NCBI RefSeq assembly: GCF_001426405.1
Contig: NZ_LMEP01000001.1
Location: 373,241-437,240, forward strand
Length of the DNA stretch: 64,000 nt
DNA from: Streptomyces sp. Root1304
GTDB taxonomy: Bacteria > Actinomycetota > Actinomycetes > Streptomycetales > Streptomycetaceae
Direction: 5' to 3'
The position numbers and the translations under genes were made by a program. Within the stretch, counting starts at the first letter, position 1. Each line of letters opens with the position of its first letter. The notes under the pieces are model-generated. The model was not told where the DNA came from and made no database searches. It saw only the letters and a list, made by a program, of their open reading frames with translations. Shown piece after piece: positions 1-8,023 of this stretch.

Positions 1-577
1 AGAGGATGGCGAGGACGGCGGCGGCGGCGTCGAGCGCGTAGCCGACCAGGGACCCCTGGCTGGCGGTGGTGTAGTCGCCGGTGGTCTCCGCCGTCTCGTA
101 CATCTGGCCGGAGACCCAGCTCGCCAGGGTGGCGACGATCCAGCACACCCACCAACTGTTGAGCAGCGCCAGCTCTCCACGACCGTCGGCGGCGTACGGC
201 TCCCGGCGGCTGGCCCGCCAGATCTCGGCGGCGATGGCCCGCGGGATCCAGAAGTTGGCGAGCGGGATGAACCAGCCGCCGATGGCGTAGCCCGGCGTCC
301 GGGTCTGCAGGTCGGCGGCCCAGACCTCGGCGTTCTTCCGCAGCCGGTGGAACCAGACGATGAAGACGATCCCGGTCGCCAGGTACACCATCATCGACAG
401 GCTGTAGAGCACGCCGAGGTTGAGCGTCCCGAGCCTGTCCGGGTCGTAGGAGTCCGCCTCGTCGGCGGTCAGATAGCGGACCTCTTCGAGGCTGAGCAGG
501 ATGTCGAAGACGATGTTGCCGGCCAGCAGGGCCACGACGGCATGCGCGAGGCCGTTCGGATTTCTGAGCGTGAGCAC
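1..577 (-). CDS. DUF4328 domain membrane protein (C-terminus beyond the window)
   Basis: The first 192 residues are visible, and the gene runs off the left edge. I take the GTG at 577, which follows a GGGGGGAA stretch, as the start. The protein opens with a hydrophobic helix (NIVFDILLSLEE) and has further membrane segments (VLYSLSMMVYLATGIVFIVW; a Trp-rich WWVCWIVATL helix). Between them lies the polar, Trp-containing loop with NAEVW and GWFIPLANFWIPR that is typical of actinobacterial DUF4328 proteins. Function is unknown. The family name is an assignment from sequence pattern, not from a search. Confidence 0.7.
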   Translation of the reverse strand, partial: MLTLRNPNGLAHAVVALLAGNIVFDILLSLEEVRYLTADEADSYDPDRLGTLNLGVLYSLSMMVYLATGIVFIVWFHRLRKNAEVWAADLQTRTPGYAIGGWFIPLANFWIPRAIAAEIWRASRREPYAADGRGELALLNSWWVCWIVATLASWVSGQMYETAETTGDYTTASQGSLVGYALDAAAAVLAIL

Positions 578-580
578 GCG

Positions 581-628
581 GTTCCCCCCAAGGAACGAGC
601 GGCGGCCGAGCGGCCGCCGCCGGGGGAA
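581..628 (-). terminator. Nested inverted repeat downstream of the GH20 gene
   Basis: A 9-bp perfect stem (GCGGCGGCC at 599-607 with GGCCGCCGC at 612-620, loop GAGC) lies inside longer arms GTTCCCCC (581-588) and GGGGGAAC (621-628). It sits about 40 bp beyond the hexosaminidase stop, so it is a likely terminator for that leftward gene. The outer arms also overlap the leader of the DUF4328 gene. Confidence 0.5.
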
Positions 629-665
629 CGTACGCGATCCGGACCGATCGCGTCCACGACGAGAA

Positions 666-2294
666 TCAGCGCACCTTCGCCGCCAGCGCCCTGAACTGCT
701 CCCAGGTCAGCGCCGGTTTCGCCGGATTCCAGACCTTCTGCGCGAGCGCCGTCAGCGGCATCCGGATGCCGTCCGCCACCTGTGCCTGCGTCTGGGCGCC
801 CGACAGGTCGCACCAGACGGCGAAACGGGCGCCGAGGATCTGGGAGTCGTACCGCGCGGGGACGGGGCTCGTGCCGCGCACGACCAGCGGTGTCCACTGC
901 TCGTAGATGCGGCGGCCGGTGGGGTACGTGAAGTCGTTGGGCTGGCCGAGGACGTAGTACAGGTACTCGTCGTTGAGGTTGACCAGCTTCCGGCCCGCGC
1001 TCAGATACGGGACGGGCGGCCGGGCGCCGATCTCCTTGCCCGTCCAGTACTCGACCTCGATGTCACCGGCCGCACTCACCACCCCGCCGGGGAAGAAGCC
1101 GTCGTTCCAGGCCTTGAGGGTCTTGCCGGTGGGGCGGACGACGGCGGCGCGGTCGTTGAGCCAGCCGGTGGCCAGGTCCTGGACGCGGGCGTCCGCCCCG
1201 TACTTCGCGCGGGCGGCGCGGGCGAGCTGCGGGTAGGTGGCCTCGGGGTCCTTGGCCATCAGGGCGACGTACTCGTCGGCGCCGAGGTGCCAGTACGCCC
1301 CGGGGAAGAGCTGGGTGTACTCGCGCAGCAGATCGTCGACGATCCTCGCCGAGGCCGGGTTCGCGATGTCGACGGCCCCGCGCGGGCTGCGGCCGCCCGC
1401 GCTGCGCAGCTGGAGGTCCGGGTGGGCGGCGATGACCGCCCCGAGGTGTCCCGGGGAGTCGATCTCGGGGACCACGGTGATGTGCCGGCCGGCCGCCAGG
1501 GCCAGGATGCGGCGCACCTCTGCCTTGGTGAGGTGCTGGGCGGAGACGATCTCGGGGTGGCTGTCGGAGGCGATGCGGAAGCCCTGGTCGTCCGAGAAGT
1601 GCAGGCCGAGCTGGTTGAGCTTGAGGTCGCCCATCTCCCGGATGCGGTCCTCGATCCAGCCGGCCGTGAAGTGCTTGCGGGCGATGTCGACGTTGAGTCC
1701 GCGCTGCGGCTTCGCGGGGCGGTCGGTGACGGTGCCCTCGGGCATCGCGCCGGTGGCCTTCACGGACTGCTTGAGGGTGCGGGTGCCGTAGAAGACGCCG
1801 GCCTCGTCGGGGCCGCTGATCCGGACCCGGTCGTCGCGGACGGTCAGGACGTACGACTCCGGGGCGCCCTTCCCGCCCAGGGCCAGTTCGACGTCACCCG
1901 GTCCGGCGGCGGCCGCGCCCCGGTAGGGGACGCCGAGCTCCCCGGCGAGCAGCTTCCCCTCGTCGGCGAGGCCCTCGCTGTCCGCGGCGAGGACGACCCC
2001 GCCCGTGGGCGCGGGCTTCCAGCCGGGGCCGCGGGCGGCCTCGTGGGAGCGGACCGCGGGCACCGTGCGGGGCGCCACGGAGAGGGGGTAGGTCCGGGTC
2101 GGCGTCGGCGTGGGGGTCGGGCTCGGGGGCGGCGCGCTGGTGGGCGCGGCGCTCGTGCCCGTACTCCCGGTGGCGGAGGGGGGCGCCGCTCCGGACGGGG
2201 ATCCGTTCGAACAGGCCGCCACGGTGACCAGTGCCACCGCGGTCGCCAGGAGTGCGGGGCCCTTGTGGGGCCCTCGTATGGAGTACCGCATCAT
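666..2294 (-). CDS. Family GH20 beta-N-acetylhexosaminidase, lipoprotein
   Basis: The predicted 542-residue exported enzyme should release terminal N-acetylhexosamines from chitin or glycan fragments outside the membrane. The ATG at 2294 has GGGAGG 7 bp upstream. It is followed by a signal peptide ending in a VAAC lipobox, so the protein should be lipid-anchored. A Pro/Ser/Thr-rich linker (TPTPTPTRTYP) precedes a GH20b-like N-terminal domain. The TIM barrel shows RGLNVDIARKHF, the conserved His-Pro/Asp region (VVPEIDSPGHLGA) and the catalytic pair in YWHLGADEY (Asp-Glu near 1270-1290), where family members usually have HxGxDE. The Trp-rich end (VWNPAKPALTWEQF) is also typical. An in-frame start at 2435 would put 47 non-signal residues ahead of the lipobox, so I rejected it. 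Confidence 0.9.
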   Translation of the reverse strand: MMRYSIRGPHKGPALLATAVALVTVAACSNGSPSGAAPPSATGSTGTSAAPTSAPPPSPTPTPTPTRTYPLSVAPRTVPAVRSHEAARGPGWKPAPTGGVVLAADSEGLADEGKLLAGELGVPYRGAAAAGPGDVELALGGKGAPESYVLTVRDDRVRISGPDEAGVFYGTRTLKQSVKATGAMPEGTVTDRPAKPQRGLNVDIARKHFTAGWIEDRIREMGDLKLNQLGLHFSDDQGFRIASDSHPEIVSAQHLTKAEVRRILALAAGRHITVVPEIDSPGHLGAVIAAHPDLQLRSAGGRSPRGAVDIANPASARIVDDLLREYTQLFPGAYWHLGADEYVALMAKDPEATYPQLARAARAKYGADARVQDLATGWLNDRAAVVRPTGKTLKAWNDGFFPGGVVSAAGDIEVEYWTGKEIGARPPVPYLSAGRKLVNLNDEYLYYVLGQPNDFTYPTGRRIYEQWTPLVVRGTSPVPARYDSQILGARFAVWCDLSGAQTQAQVADGIRMPLTALAQKVWNPAKPALTWEQFRALAAKVR

Positions 2295-2457
2295 TCGGAA
2301 TCCTCCCGTACGGCGGGCGGTCCGGCCAATCGGGGGACGGGCCGGGGCGGTGCGGGGCGACGACCGGAACCCTTTCGTCCATGATGTGTTCCGAAACTCT
2401 CCCTTCCGGGTGAAATTCGCGCATCCGTCGGACACTTCCCTCGTCCCGTCGATAACG

Positions 2458-3111
2458 TTGCGTCACACCCACCCCATCGCGCCCGTCCCGCGCGCGACCC
2501 GCCCCGCCCGTCCCGGAGTACCGGAGCCCACGCTGACCAGCGACACCCACGTCCCCTGCCGGAAGCCGGGCTCCACGGACACGTCGGCCACCCCCGCGAT
2601 ACCCGCCCAGAACAAGGGCCCCTCCCCGCACGGGCTGACCCGCTTCAACGCCGCCTCCCCCGCCGAGGCCGAGGCCCTGCTCCTCTCCTGCTGCCACAGC
2701 CACCGCTGGGCCGAACGGGTGGCCGCGCACCGCCCGTACCCGACGGTGGACGCGCTGCTCGCCGCCGCCGACGAGGCAGGGTACGACCTGTCCCGCGCCG
2801 ACCTCGACGACGCCCTGGCCGCCGAGTCCTCGGCCCTGCCGCACCCCGACGCGCCGCCCGCGGCGCGCACCGCGCTGCGGGCCGCCCACGCCGCGTACGA
2901 GAGCAGCTTCGGACACGCGTTCGTGATCAGCCTCGACGGAGTGCGCCCCGGGGAGCGTCTCGACCAGGTATTGGCGGGGATCCGGTCACGTCTCGGCAAC
3001 GAACCGGAGGAGGAACGGGTGATCGCGGCCGAGGAACTGCGGCGGCTCGCCCGCGCCCGCCTGGCCTTCCGGCTCGCCGAAGGGCTCACACCGCGACACT
3101 CCGCACCGTGA
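2458..3111 (+). CDS. OHCU decarboxylase (UraD)-like protein, shortened core
   Basis: The recognisable core starts near 2632 (GLTRFNAASPAEAEALLLSC, then WAERVAAHRPYP). It continues through FGHAFVISLDG and ends with RSRLGNEPEEE, the C-terminal signature of 2-oxo-4-hydroxy-4-carboxy-5-ureidoimidazoline decarboxylases, which complete uric acid breakdown to allantoin. The stretch that normally joins the HP-x-L motif to the LNxxY-FG segment, with its conserved Glu-Gln, is missing: HPDAPPAARTALRAAHAAYE runs straight through. Activity is therefore doubtful. The start is uncertain. The TTG at 2458 has no clear Shine-Dalgarno, and GTG 2410 or a CTG near 2533 are alternatives. No other urate genes are nearby. 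Confidence 0.6.
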   Translation: MRHTHPIAPVPRATRPARPGVPEPTLTSDTHVPCRKPGSTDTSATPAIPAQNKGPSPHGLTRFNAASPAEAEALLLSCCHSHRWAERVAAHRPYPTVDALLAAADEAGYDLSRADLDDALAAESSALPHPDAPPAARTALRAAHAAYESSFGHAFVISLDGVRPGERLDQVLAGIRSRLGNEPEEERVIAAEELRRLARARLAFRLAEGLTPRHSAP

Positions 3112-3303
3112 TTCCGTCCGGAATGCGGCGATTCCAGCCTGTGCGATAGTCCGTCCGTGCCTGTTTGATCACACCGATGGACCCCGCGCGAGCGAACCGA
3201 CGAGTCGTCGCTACGATGACCGGGGCCGGTGGACCGTACCCGGCCGGGTCGAACCGACAGAGAAGCCGGCCGACCCTGATCCCCGCTCCCGGAGGGTTTT
3301 TCC

Positions 3304-3684
3304 GTGCCGGCTGGAACGCTGTACCGCGGCCGGGAAGGAATGTGGAGCTGGGTGGCTCATCGAGTCACCGGCGTCCTCATCTTCTTCTTCCTGTTCGTAC
3401 ACGTGCTGGACACCGCTCTCGTCCGCGTCTCCCCCGAGGCGTACGACGAGGTCGTCGCGACCTACAAGACGCCGATCGTCGCTCTTCTGGAGTACGGCCT
3501 CGTCGCCGCCATCCTCTTCCACGCGCTGAACGGTCTCCGTGTCATCGCCGTGGACTTCTGGTCCAAGGGCCCGCGCTACCAGAAGCAGATGCTCTGGACC
3601 GTCGTGGGCATCTGGGTCGTCCTGATGGCGGGCTCGCTGTACCCCGTCCTCGGCCACGCCGCACGTGAACTGTTCGGGAGCTGA
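3304..3684 (+). CDS. sdhC: Succinate dehydrogenase cytochrome b556 subunit
   Basis: This 126-residue membrane anchor is the first gene of a four-gene sdh operon. The GTG at 3304 has GGAGGG 7 bp upstream. Three hydrophobic helices are seen (about 20-42, 55-78 and 95-115). The pattern HRVTGVLIFFFLFVHVLD in helix 1 is typical of SdhC; His33 is a candidate haem axial ligand, and HALNGLRVIAVDFW follows helix 2. With SdhD it should anchor SdhAB and pass electrons to menaquinone. The next gene starts 8 bp after the stop. Confidence 0.93.
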   Translation: MPAGTLYRGREGMWSWVAHRVTGVLIFFFLFVHVLDTALVRVSPEAYDEVVATYKTPIVALLEYGLVAAILFHALNGLRVIAVDFWSKGPRYQKQMLWTVVGIWVVLMAGSLYPVLGHAARELFGS

Positions 3685-3692
3685 CGCCACTC

Positions 3693-4172
3693 ATGTCTGC
3701 TGACACGACCTCCGCCGCGATCGGCCCCGTCGAGGGCGGCGCCCACTACGACGTGGACAACCCCGCGCCGTTCATCGAGGCCCCGCGCAAGCGCACCGGC
3801 AAGACGCCGCGCGCGACCCGCGGCAACTTCGAGATGGCCGCGTGGCTCTTCATGCGCCTCTCGGGCATCGTGCTCGTCGTCCTGGTCCTCGGCCACCTGC
3901 TGATCCAGCTCTTCCTGGACGGCGGCGTCTCCAAGATCGGCTTCGCCTTCGTGGCGGGCCGCTGGGCGTCCCCGTTCTGGCAGGTCTGGGACCTGCTGAT
4001 GCTCTGGCTCGCCATGCTGCACGGCGCCAACGGCCTCCGCACCGTCATCAACGACTACGCGGAGCGGGCCAACACGCGCCTGTGGCTCAAGGGCCTGCTG
4101 TACACCGCCACGGTGTTCACCATCCTTCTGGGCACGCTGGTGATCTTCACCTTCGACCCGAACATCCGCTAG
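3693..4172 (+). CDS. sdhD: Succinate dehydrogenase hydrophobic membrane anchor subunit
   Basis: The 159-residue protein has a cytoplasmic N-terminal extension of about 50 residues that is charged and Pro-rich (IEAPRKRTGKTPRATRGN). Three membrane helices follow (MRLSGIVLVVLVLGHLLIQ; the segment around WDLLMLWLAMLHGANGLR; LLYTATVFTILLGTLVIF). The small LxxxHGxxGLR motif in helix 2 is characteristic of SdhD/FrdD-type anchors. It lies between sdhC and sdhA and would share haem and quinone binding with SdhC. Confidence 0.92.
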   Translation: MSADTTSAAIGPVEGGAHYDVDNPAPFIEAPRKRTGKTPRATRGNFEMAAWLFMRLSGIVLVVLVLGHLLIQLFLDGGVSKIGFAFVAGRWASPFWQVWDLLMLWLAMLHGANGLRTVINDYAERANTRLWLKGLLYTATVFTILLGTLVIFTFDPNIR

Positions 4173-4196
4173 GCACGGGGCTGAGGTAATCCACTC

Positions 4197-5951
4197 ATGA
4201 AGATCCACAAGTACGACACCGTCATCGTCGGCGCCGGTGGCGCCGGCATGCGCGCGGCCATCGAGTCGACGAAGCGCAGCCGCACCGCCGTGCTGACGAA
4301 GCTCTACCCCACCCGCTCCCACACGGGCGCCGCGCAGGGCGGCATGGCCGCCGCGCTGGCGAACGTGGAGGAGGACAACTGGGAGTGGCACACCTTCGAC
4401 ACGGTCAAGGGCGGTGACTACCTGGTCGACCAGGACGCCGCCGAGATCCTGGCGAAGGAGGCCATCGACGCCGTCCTCGACCTGGAGAAGATGGGCCTGC
4501 CGTTCAACCGCACCCCGAACGGCACCATCGACCAGCGCCGCTTCGGCGGTCACTCCCGCAACCACGGCGAGGCCCCGGTCCGCCGGTCCTGCTACGCCGC
4601 GGACCGCACCGGCCACATGATCCTCCAGACGCTGTACCAGAACTGCGTCAAGGAGGGCGTGGAGTTCTTCAACGAGTTCTACGTCCTCGACCAGCTGATC
4701 ACCGAGGTCGACGGGGTCAAGCACTCCGCGGGCGTCGTCGCGTACGAGCTGGCCACCGGCGAGATCCACATCTTCCAGGCCAAGGCCGTCATCTACGCCT
4801 CCGGCGGCACCGGCAAGTTCTTCAAGGTGACCTCCAACGCCCACACCCTGACCGGTGACGGCCAGGCCGCCTGCTACCGCCGCGGTCTGCCCCTGGAGGA
4901 CATGGAGTTCTTCCAGTTCCACCCGACGGGCATCTGGCGCATGGGCATCCTGCTGACGGAGGGCGCCCGCGGTGAGGGCGGCATCCTCCGCAACAAGGAC
5001 GGCGAGCGCTTCATGGAGAAGTACGCGCCGGTCATGAAGGACCTCGCGTCCCGTGACGTCGTCTCCCGCTCCATCTACACGGAGATCCGCGAGGGCCGCG
5101 GCTGCGGTCCCGAGGGCGACCACGTCTACCTGGACCTGACGCACCTCCCGCCGGAGCAGCTCGACGCCAAGCTCCCGGACATCACCGAGTTCGCCCGTAC
5201 GTACCTCGGCATCGAGCCGTACACGGACCCGATCCCGATCCAGCCCACCGCGCACTACGCCATGGGCGGCATCCCGACCAACGTCGAGGGTGAGGTCCTC
5301 TCGGACAACACCACCGTCGTCCCGGGCCTGTACGCGGCCGGCGAGGTCGCCTGTGTCTCCGTGCACGGCGCCAACCGTCTGGGCACGAACTCGCTGCTCG
5401 ACATCAACGTCTTCGGCAAGCGCTCCGGCATCGCCGCGGCCGAGTACTCCGCCAAGCACGACTACGTCGAGCTGCCGGAGAACCCGGAGTCCCTCGTCGT
5501 CGCGACGATCGAGAAGCTGCGCAACTCCACGGGTCACGAGCGGGTCGCCGACATCCGCCGTGAGCTGCAGGAGACGATGGACGCCAACGTGATGGTGTTC
5601 CGTACGGAGCAGACCATCAAGACGGCCGTCGAGAAGATCGCCGAGCTGCGCGAGCGCTACGAGAACGTGTCCATCCAGGACAAGGGCAAGCGCTTCAACA
5701 CCGACCTCCTGGAGGCCATCGAGCTGGGCAACCTGCTCGAACTGGCCGAGGTCATGGCCGTCTCGGCCCTGGCGCGCAAGGAGTCCCGCGGCGGTCACTA
5801 CCGCGAGGACTACCCCAACCGCGACGACGTCAACTTCATGCGCCACACCATGGCGTACCGCGAGGTCGGCGAGGACGGCTCCGAGACCGTCCGTCTCGAC
5901 TACAAGCCGGTCGTGACGACCCGCTACCAGCCGATGGAGCGTAAGTACTGA
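4197..5951 (+). CDS. sdhA: Succinate dehydrogenase flavoprotein subunit
   Basis: The 584-residue catalytic subunit oxidises succinate to fumarate in the TCA cycle and complex II. An N-terminal FAD-binding fold has GAGGAG (12-17). The RSHTGAAQGG motif contains His42, the usual site of covalent FAD attachment. GGHSRNHGEAPVRRSCY (about 118-134) belongs to the substrate-binding region, and GTNSLLDINVFGKRSG lies in the C-terminal FAD part. The length is normal for the family. The stop codon overlaps the sdhB start (TGATG), which implies translational coupling. Confidence 0.97.
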   Translation: MKIHKYDTVIVGAGGAGMRAAIESTKRSRTAVLTKLYPTRSHTGAAQGGMAAALANVEEDNWEWHTFDTVKGGDYLVDQDAAEILAKEAIDAVLDLEKMGLPFNRTPNGTIDQRRFGGHSRNHGEAPVRRSCYAADRTGHMILQTLYQNCVKEGVEFFNEFYVLDQLITEVDGVKHSAGVVAYELATGEIHIFQAKAVIYASGGTGKFFKVTSNAHTLTGDGQAACYRRGLPLEDMEFFQFHPTGIWRMGILLTEGARGEGGILRNKDGERFMEKYAPVMKDLASRDVVSRSIYTEIREGRGCGPEGDHVYLDLTHLPPEQLDAKLPDITEFARTYLGIEPYTDPIPIQPTAHYAMGGIPTNVEGEVLSDNTTVVPGLYAAGEVACVSVHGANRLGTNSLLDINVFGKRSGIAAAEYSAKHDYVELPENPESLVVATIEKLRNSTGHERVADIRRELQETMDANVMVFRTEQTIKTAVEKIAELRERYENVSIQDKGKRFNTDLLEAIELGNLLELAEVMAVSALARKESRGGHYREDYPNRDDVNFMRHTMAYREVGEDGSETVRLDYKPVVTTRYQPMERKY

Positions 5952-6709
5952 TGGCTACCCCCGTACTGGACAAGGTCGAGGCGGAGTCCGCCGCCTCCCC
6001 GTACATCACGGTCACGATGCGGGTCCGCCGCTTCAACCCCGAGGTGTCGGACGCCGCGGTCTGGGAGGACTTCCAGATCGAGATCGACCCGAAGGAGCGT
6101 GTGCTCGACGCCCTTCACAAGATCAAGTGGGACGTCGACGGGACGCTGACCTTCCGTCGCTCCTGCGCGCACGGCATCTGCGGCTCGGACGCGATGCGGA
6201 TCAACGGCAAGAACAGGCTCGCCTGCAAGACGCTGATCAAGGACATCAACCCCGAGAAGCCGATCACGGTCGAGGCCATCAAGGGCCTGACGGTCCTCAA
6301 GGACCTCGTGGTCGACATGGAGCCGTTCTTCCAGGCGTACCGGGACGTCATGCCGTTCCTGGTCACCAAGGGGAACGAGCCGACCCGCGAGCGCCTGCAG
6401 TCCGCCGAGGACCGCGAGCGCTTCGACGACACCACCAAGTGCATCCTGTGCGCCGCGTGCACGTCGTCCTGCCCGGTCTTCTGGAACGACGGCCAGTACT
6501 TCGGTCCGGCCGCGATCGTCAACGCGCACCGCTTCATCTTCGACTCGCGTGACGAGGCGGGCGAGCAGCGCCTGGAGATCCTGAACGACAAGGACGGCGT
6601 GTGGCGCTGCCGCACGACGTTCAACTGCACGGACGCCTGCCCGCGTGGCATCGAGGTCACGAAGGCGATCCAGGAGGTCAAGCGCGCGCTGATCACGCGT
6701 CGCTTCTGA
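5951..6709 (+). CDS. sdhB: Succinate dehydrogenase iron-sulfur subunit
   Basis: The 252-residue subunit carries the three iron-sulfur centres that link SdhA to the quinone. The 2Fe-2S ligands are Cys72, Cys77, Asp80 (in CAHGICGSD, with Asp in the third position as in E. coli SdhB) and Cys92. The 4Fe-4S motif CILCAACTSSCP supplies Cys164, 167, 170 and 174. The 3Fe-4S ligands are Cys220, Cys226 and Cys230 (CTDACPRGI). The ATG overlaps the sdhA stop. It is the last gene of the operon, followed by a strong terminator. Confidence 0.97.
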   Translation: MATPVLDKVEAESAASPYITVTMRVRRFNPEVSDAAVWEDFQIEIDPKERVLDALHKIKWDVDGTLTFRRSCAHGICGSDAMRINGKNRLACKTLIKDINPEKPITVEAIKGLTVLKDLVVDMEPFFQAYRDVMPFLVTKGNEPTRERLQSAEDRERFDDTTKCILCAACTSSCPVFWNDGQYFGPAAIVNAHRFIFDSRDEAGEQRLEILNDKDGVWRCRTTFNCTDACPRGIEVTKAIQEVKRALITRRF

Positions 6710-6729
6710 CCTCCGGGTCCGGTGCTTCG

Positions 6730-6770
6730 GCCCGCTTCTGTACGCTGCGGCGTGCAGGAGCGGGCTTTTT
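6730..6770 (+). terminator. Intrinsic terminator of the sdh operon
   Basis: A 16-bp stem (6730-6745 with 6750-6765, TGCG loop) contains only two G-U type mismatches and is followed by five T residues. It lies 20 bp after the sdhB stop. It is one of the few hairpins in this window with a proper T-tract. Confidence 0.9.
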
Positions 6771-6789
6771 CGTTGTGGAGGACGGGGAT

Positions 6790-7308
6790 ATGAGCGATCC
6801 GAACCCTTACAAGCCGGAGGACTACCAGTGGGGGCCGGGCCAGCAGGCGGGAACGCCGGGCTACGGCTACCCGCAGGCTCCGGGGTACCAGCCGACCATG
6901 CCCGAGGGCGTGCCCGTCCCCCCGCAGCACCTGCCGGTGCCGCAGGCGGGCATGGCGGGCGGGGGTGCGCCGCTGCTGAGCCTGGGTGACATCACCGTGG
7001 TCGGCGACCAGATCATCACGCCGGCCGGGGCGATGCCCCTCAAGGGCTCCGTGTGGAACGCGATGGACATGTCGCGGACCGAGGAGAAGCTGCCCACGGT
7101 CGCGATCGTGCTGGCCGTCATCTTCTTCCTCTTCTGTCTGCTGGGACTGCTGTTCCTGCTGATGAAGGAGAAGACGACGACGGGCTTCATCCAGGTCACG
7201 GTGACCAGCGGGGGCCGTCACCACGCGACGATGATCCCGGCGCGGGGCCCGGACACCATCCACTGGGTGATGGGGCAGCTCAACTACGCGCGGTCGCTGA
7301 GCATGTGA
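6790..7308 (+). CDS. Small membrane protein with Pro/Gly/Tyr-rich N-terminus
   Basis: The 172-residue protein starts at an ATG with GGAGG 8 bp upstream. The first 60 residues are low complexity (GYGYPQAPGYQP, VPVPPQHLPVP). A short beta-rich segment follows (LLSLGDITVVGDQIITPAG), then one membrane helix at about 102-125 (AIVLAVIFFLFCLLGLLFLL), and an outer tail (TTTGFIQVTVTSGGRHHATM). I do not recognise a named family. It stands alone after the sdh terminator, and a hairpin follows its stop. Confidence 0.75.
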   Translation: MSDPNPYKPEDYQWGPGQQAGTPGYGYPQAPGYQPTMPEGVPVPPQHLPVPQAGMAGGGAPLLSLGDITVVGDQIITPAGAMPLKGSVWNAMDMSRTEEKLPTVAIVLAVIFFLFCLLGLLFLLMKEKTTTGFIQVTVTSGGRHHATMIPARGPDTIHWVMGQLNYARSLSM

Positions 7309-7325
7309 GTGCGCGTCCGGAGCAG

Positions 7326-7356
7326 GGTCCGCCCGGAAGACCGTGCGGGGCGGGCC
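7326..7356. terminator. Short GC hairpin between convergent genes
   Basis: GGTCCGCCC (7326-7334) pairs with GGGCGGGCC (7348-7356) with one G-U, leaving a 13-nt loop. It lies between the stops of the small membrane protein and the leftward marR gene and could serve both. There is no T-tract. Confidence 0.4.
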
Positions 7357-7368
7357 CGGGCCGGGGTG

Positions 7369-7923
7369 TCAGCCGTGCCAGGAGTGCGGCGGTTCGGTGG
7401 ACTCCGCCTCGGTCATGATCCGGCGGAGCATGTCGTTGAGGAGGGTCCGCTCCTCGGGGGTGAGGACGCCGAGCAGGCGGTACTCCTCGTCGCCCAGGAC
7501 GTCCATCGCGCCGAGCCAGGTCTCGCGGCCGGTCCCGGTGAGTTCGACGACGACCCGGCGGCGGTCGGTGGTGGACGGGGTACGGCGGACGAAGCCGCGC
7601 TTCTCCAGGGCGTCGAGGCGGCCGGAGACGGAGGCGGGGGCCAGGTCGAGGTCCTGCGCGAGTTCGGAGGGGGCGGCGCTGCCGCCGCGGCCGGCGATCT
7701 TGTGCAGGGTGTCGAACTCGTGGCGCTCCAGGTCGAAGTCGACGAGGGACTGCTCCCTGACCCGCCGCAGGTGCACGGAGAGCTTCTTCATCCGGGTGAC
7801 GGCCCCCTCGACGACGGGGTCGAGCCCGGGCAGGACGGGCTTCCAGCGGGCGACGTGCCCGTCGGTCCAGTCGCGCCGCACGGGGGTCGCCTCCGGGGGG
7901 TCGGTCGCTTCCGTCGGCTCCAT
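7369..7923 (-). CDS. MarR-family transcriptional regulator
   Basis: The 184-residue protein has a winged-helix core: LVDFDLERHEFDTLHKIAGR, the recognition region LAQDLDLAPASVSGRLDALE, and the wing VRRTPSTTDRRRVVVELTGTG, with the invariant D-R-R of the family. The ATG at 7923 is preferred because the residues upstream in frame come from the operator region. It is divergent from an MFS gene, and the intergenic DNA holds three evenly spaced palindromic half-site pairs. It most likely represses the MFS pump and itself, with a small-molecule ligand releasing it. Confidence 0.9.
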   Translation of the reverse strand: MEPTEATDPPEATPVRRDWTDGHVARWKPVLPGLDPVVEGAVTRMKKLSVHLRRVREQSLVDFDLERHEFDTLHKIAGRGGSAAPSELAQDLDLAPASVSGRLDALEKRGFVRRTPSTTDRRRVVVELTGTGRETWLGAMDVLGDEEYRLLGVLTPEERTLLNDMLRRIMTEAESTEPPHSWHG

Positions 7924-7968
7924 GGCCCGATCGTACGTCGCCGCTCCCGCTCCCCCACCTCGAACTAC

Positions 7969-8010
7969 TTCGTTACCTAATATTTCGTTGACGAACCATT
8001 CGGTTCCGAA
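7969..8010. promoter_or_regulatory. Three-site operator array, probable MarR binding sites
   Basis: Three related 12-mers repeat with an exact 15-bp period: TTCGTTACCTAA (7969), TTCGTTGACGAA (7984, palindrome TTCGT-TG-ACGAA) and TTCGGTTCCGAA (7999, palindrome TTCGG-TT-CCGAA). They lie between the divergent marR and MFS genes in an unusually AT-rich patch. The second covers the MFS -35 box and the third fills the spacer. Confidence 0.7.
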
Positions 8011-8017
8011 ATAGCTT
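7988..8017 (+). promoter_or_regulatory. Promoter of the MFS gene
   Basis: TTGACG (7988-7993) and TAGCTT (8012-8017) are separated by 18 bp. The expected start point falls at or beside the ATG at 8024, so the mRNA is probably leaderless, which fits the lack of a Shine-Dalgarno. Confidence 0.65.
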
Positions 8018-8023
8018 GCGGGT

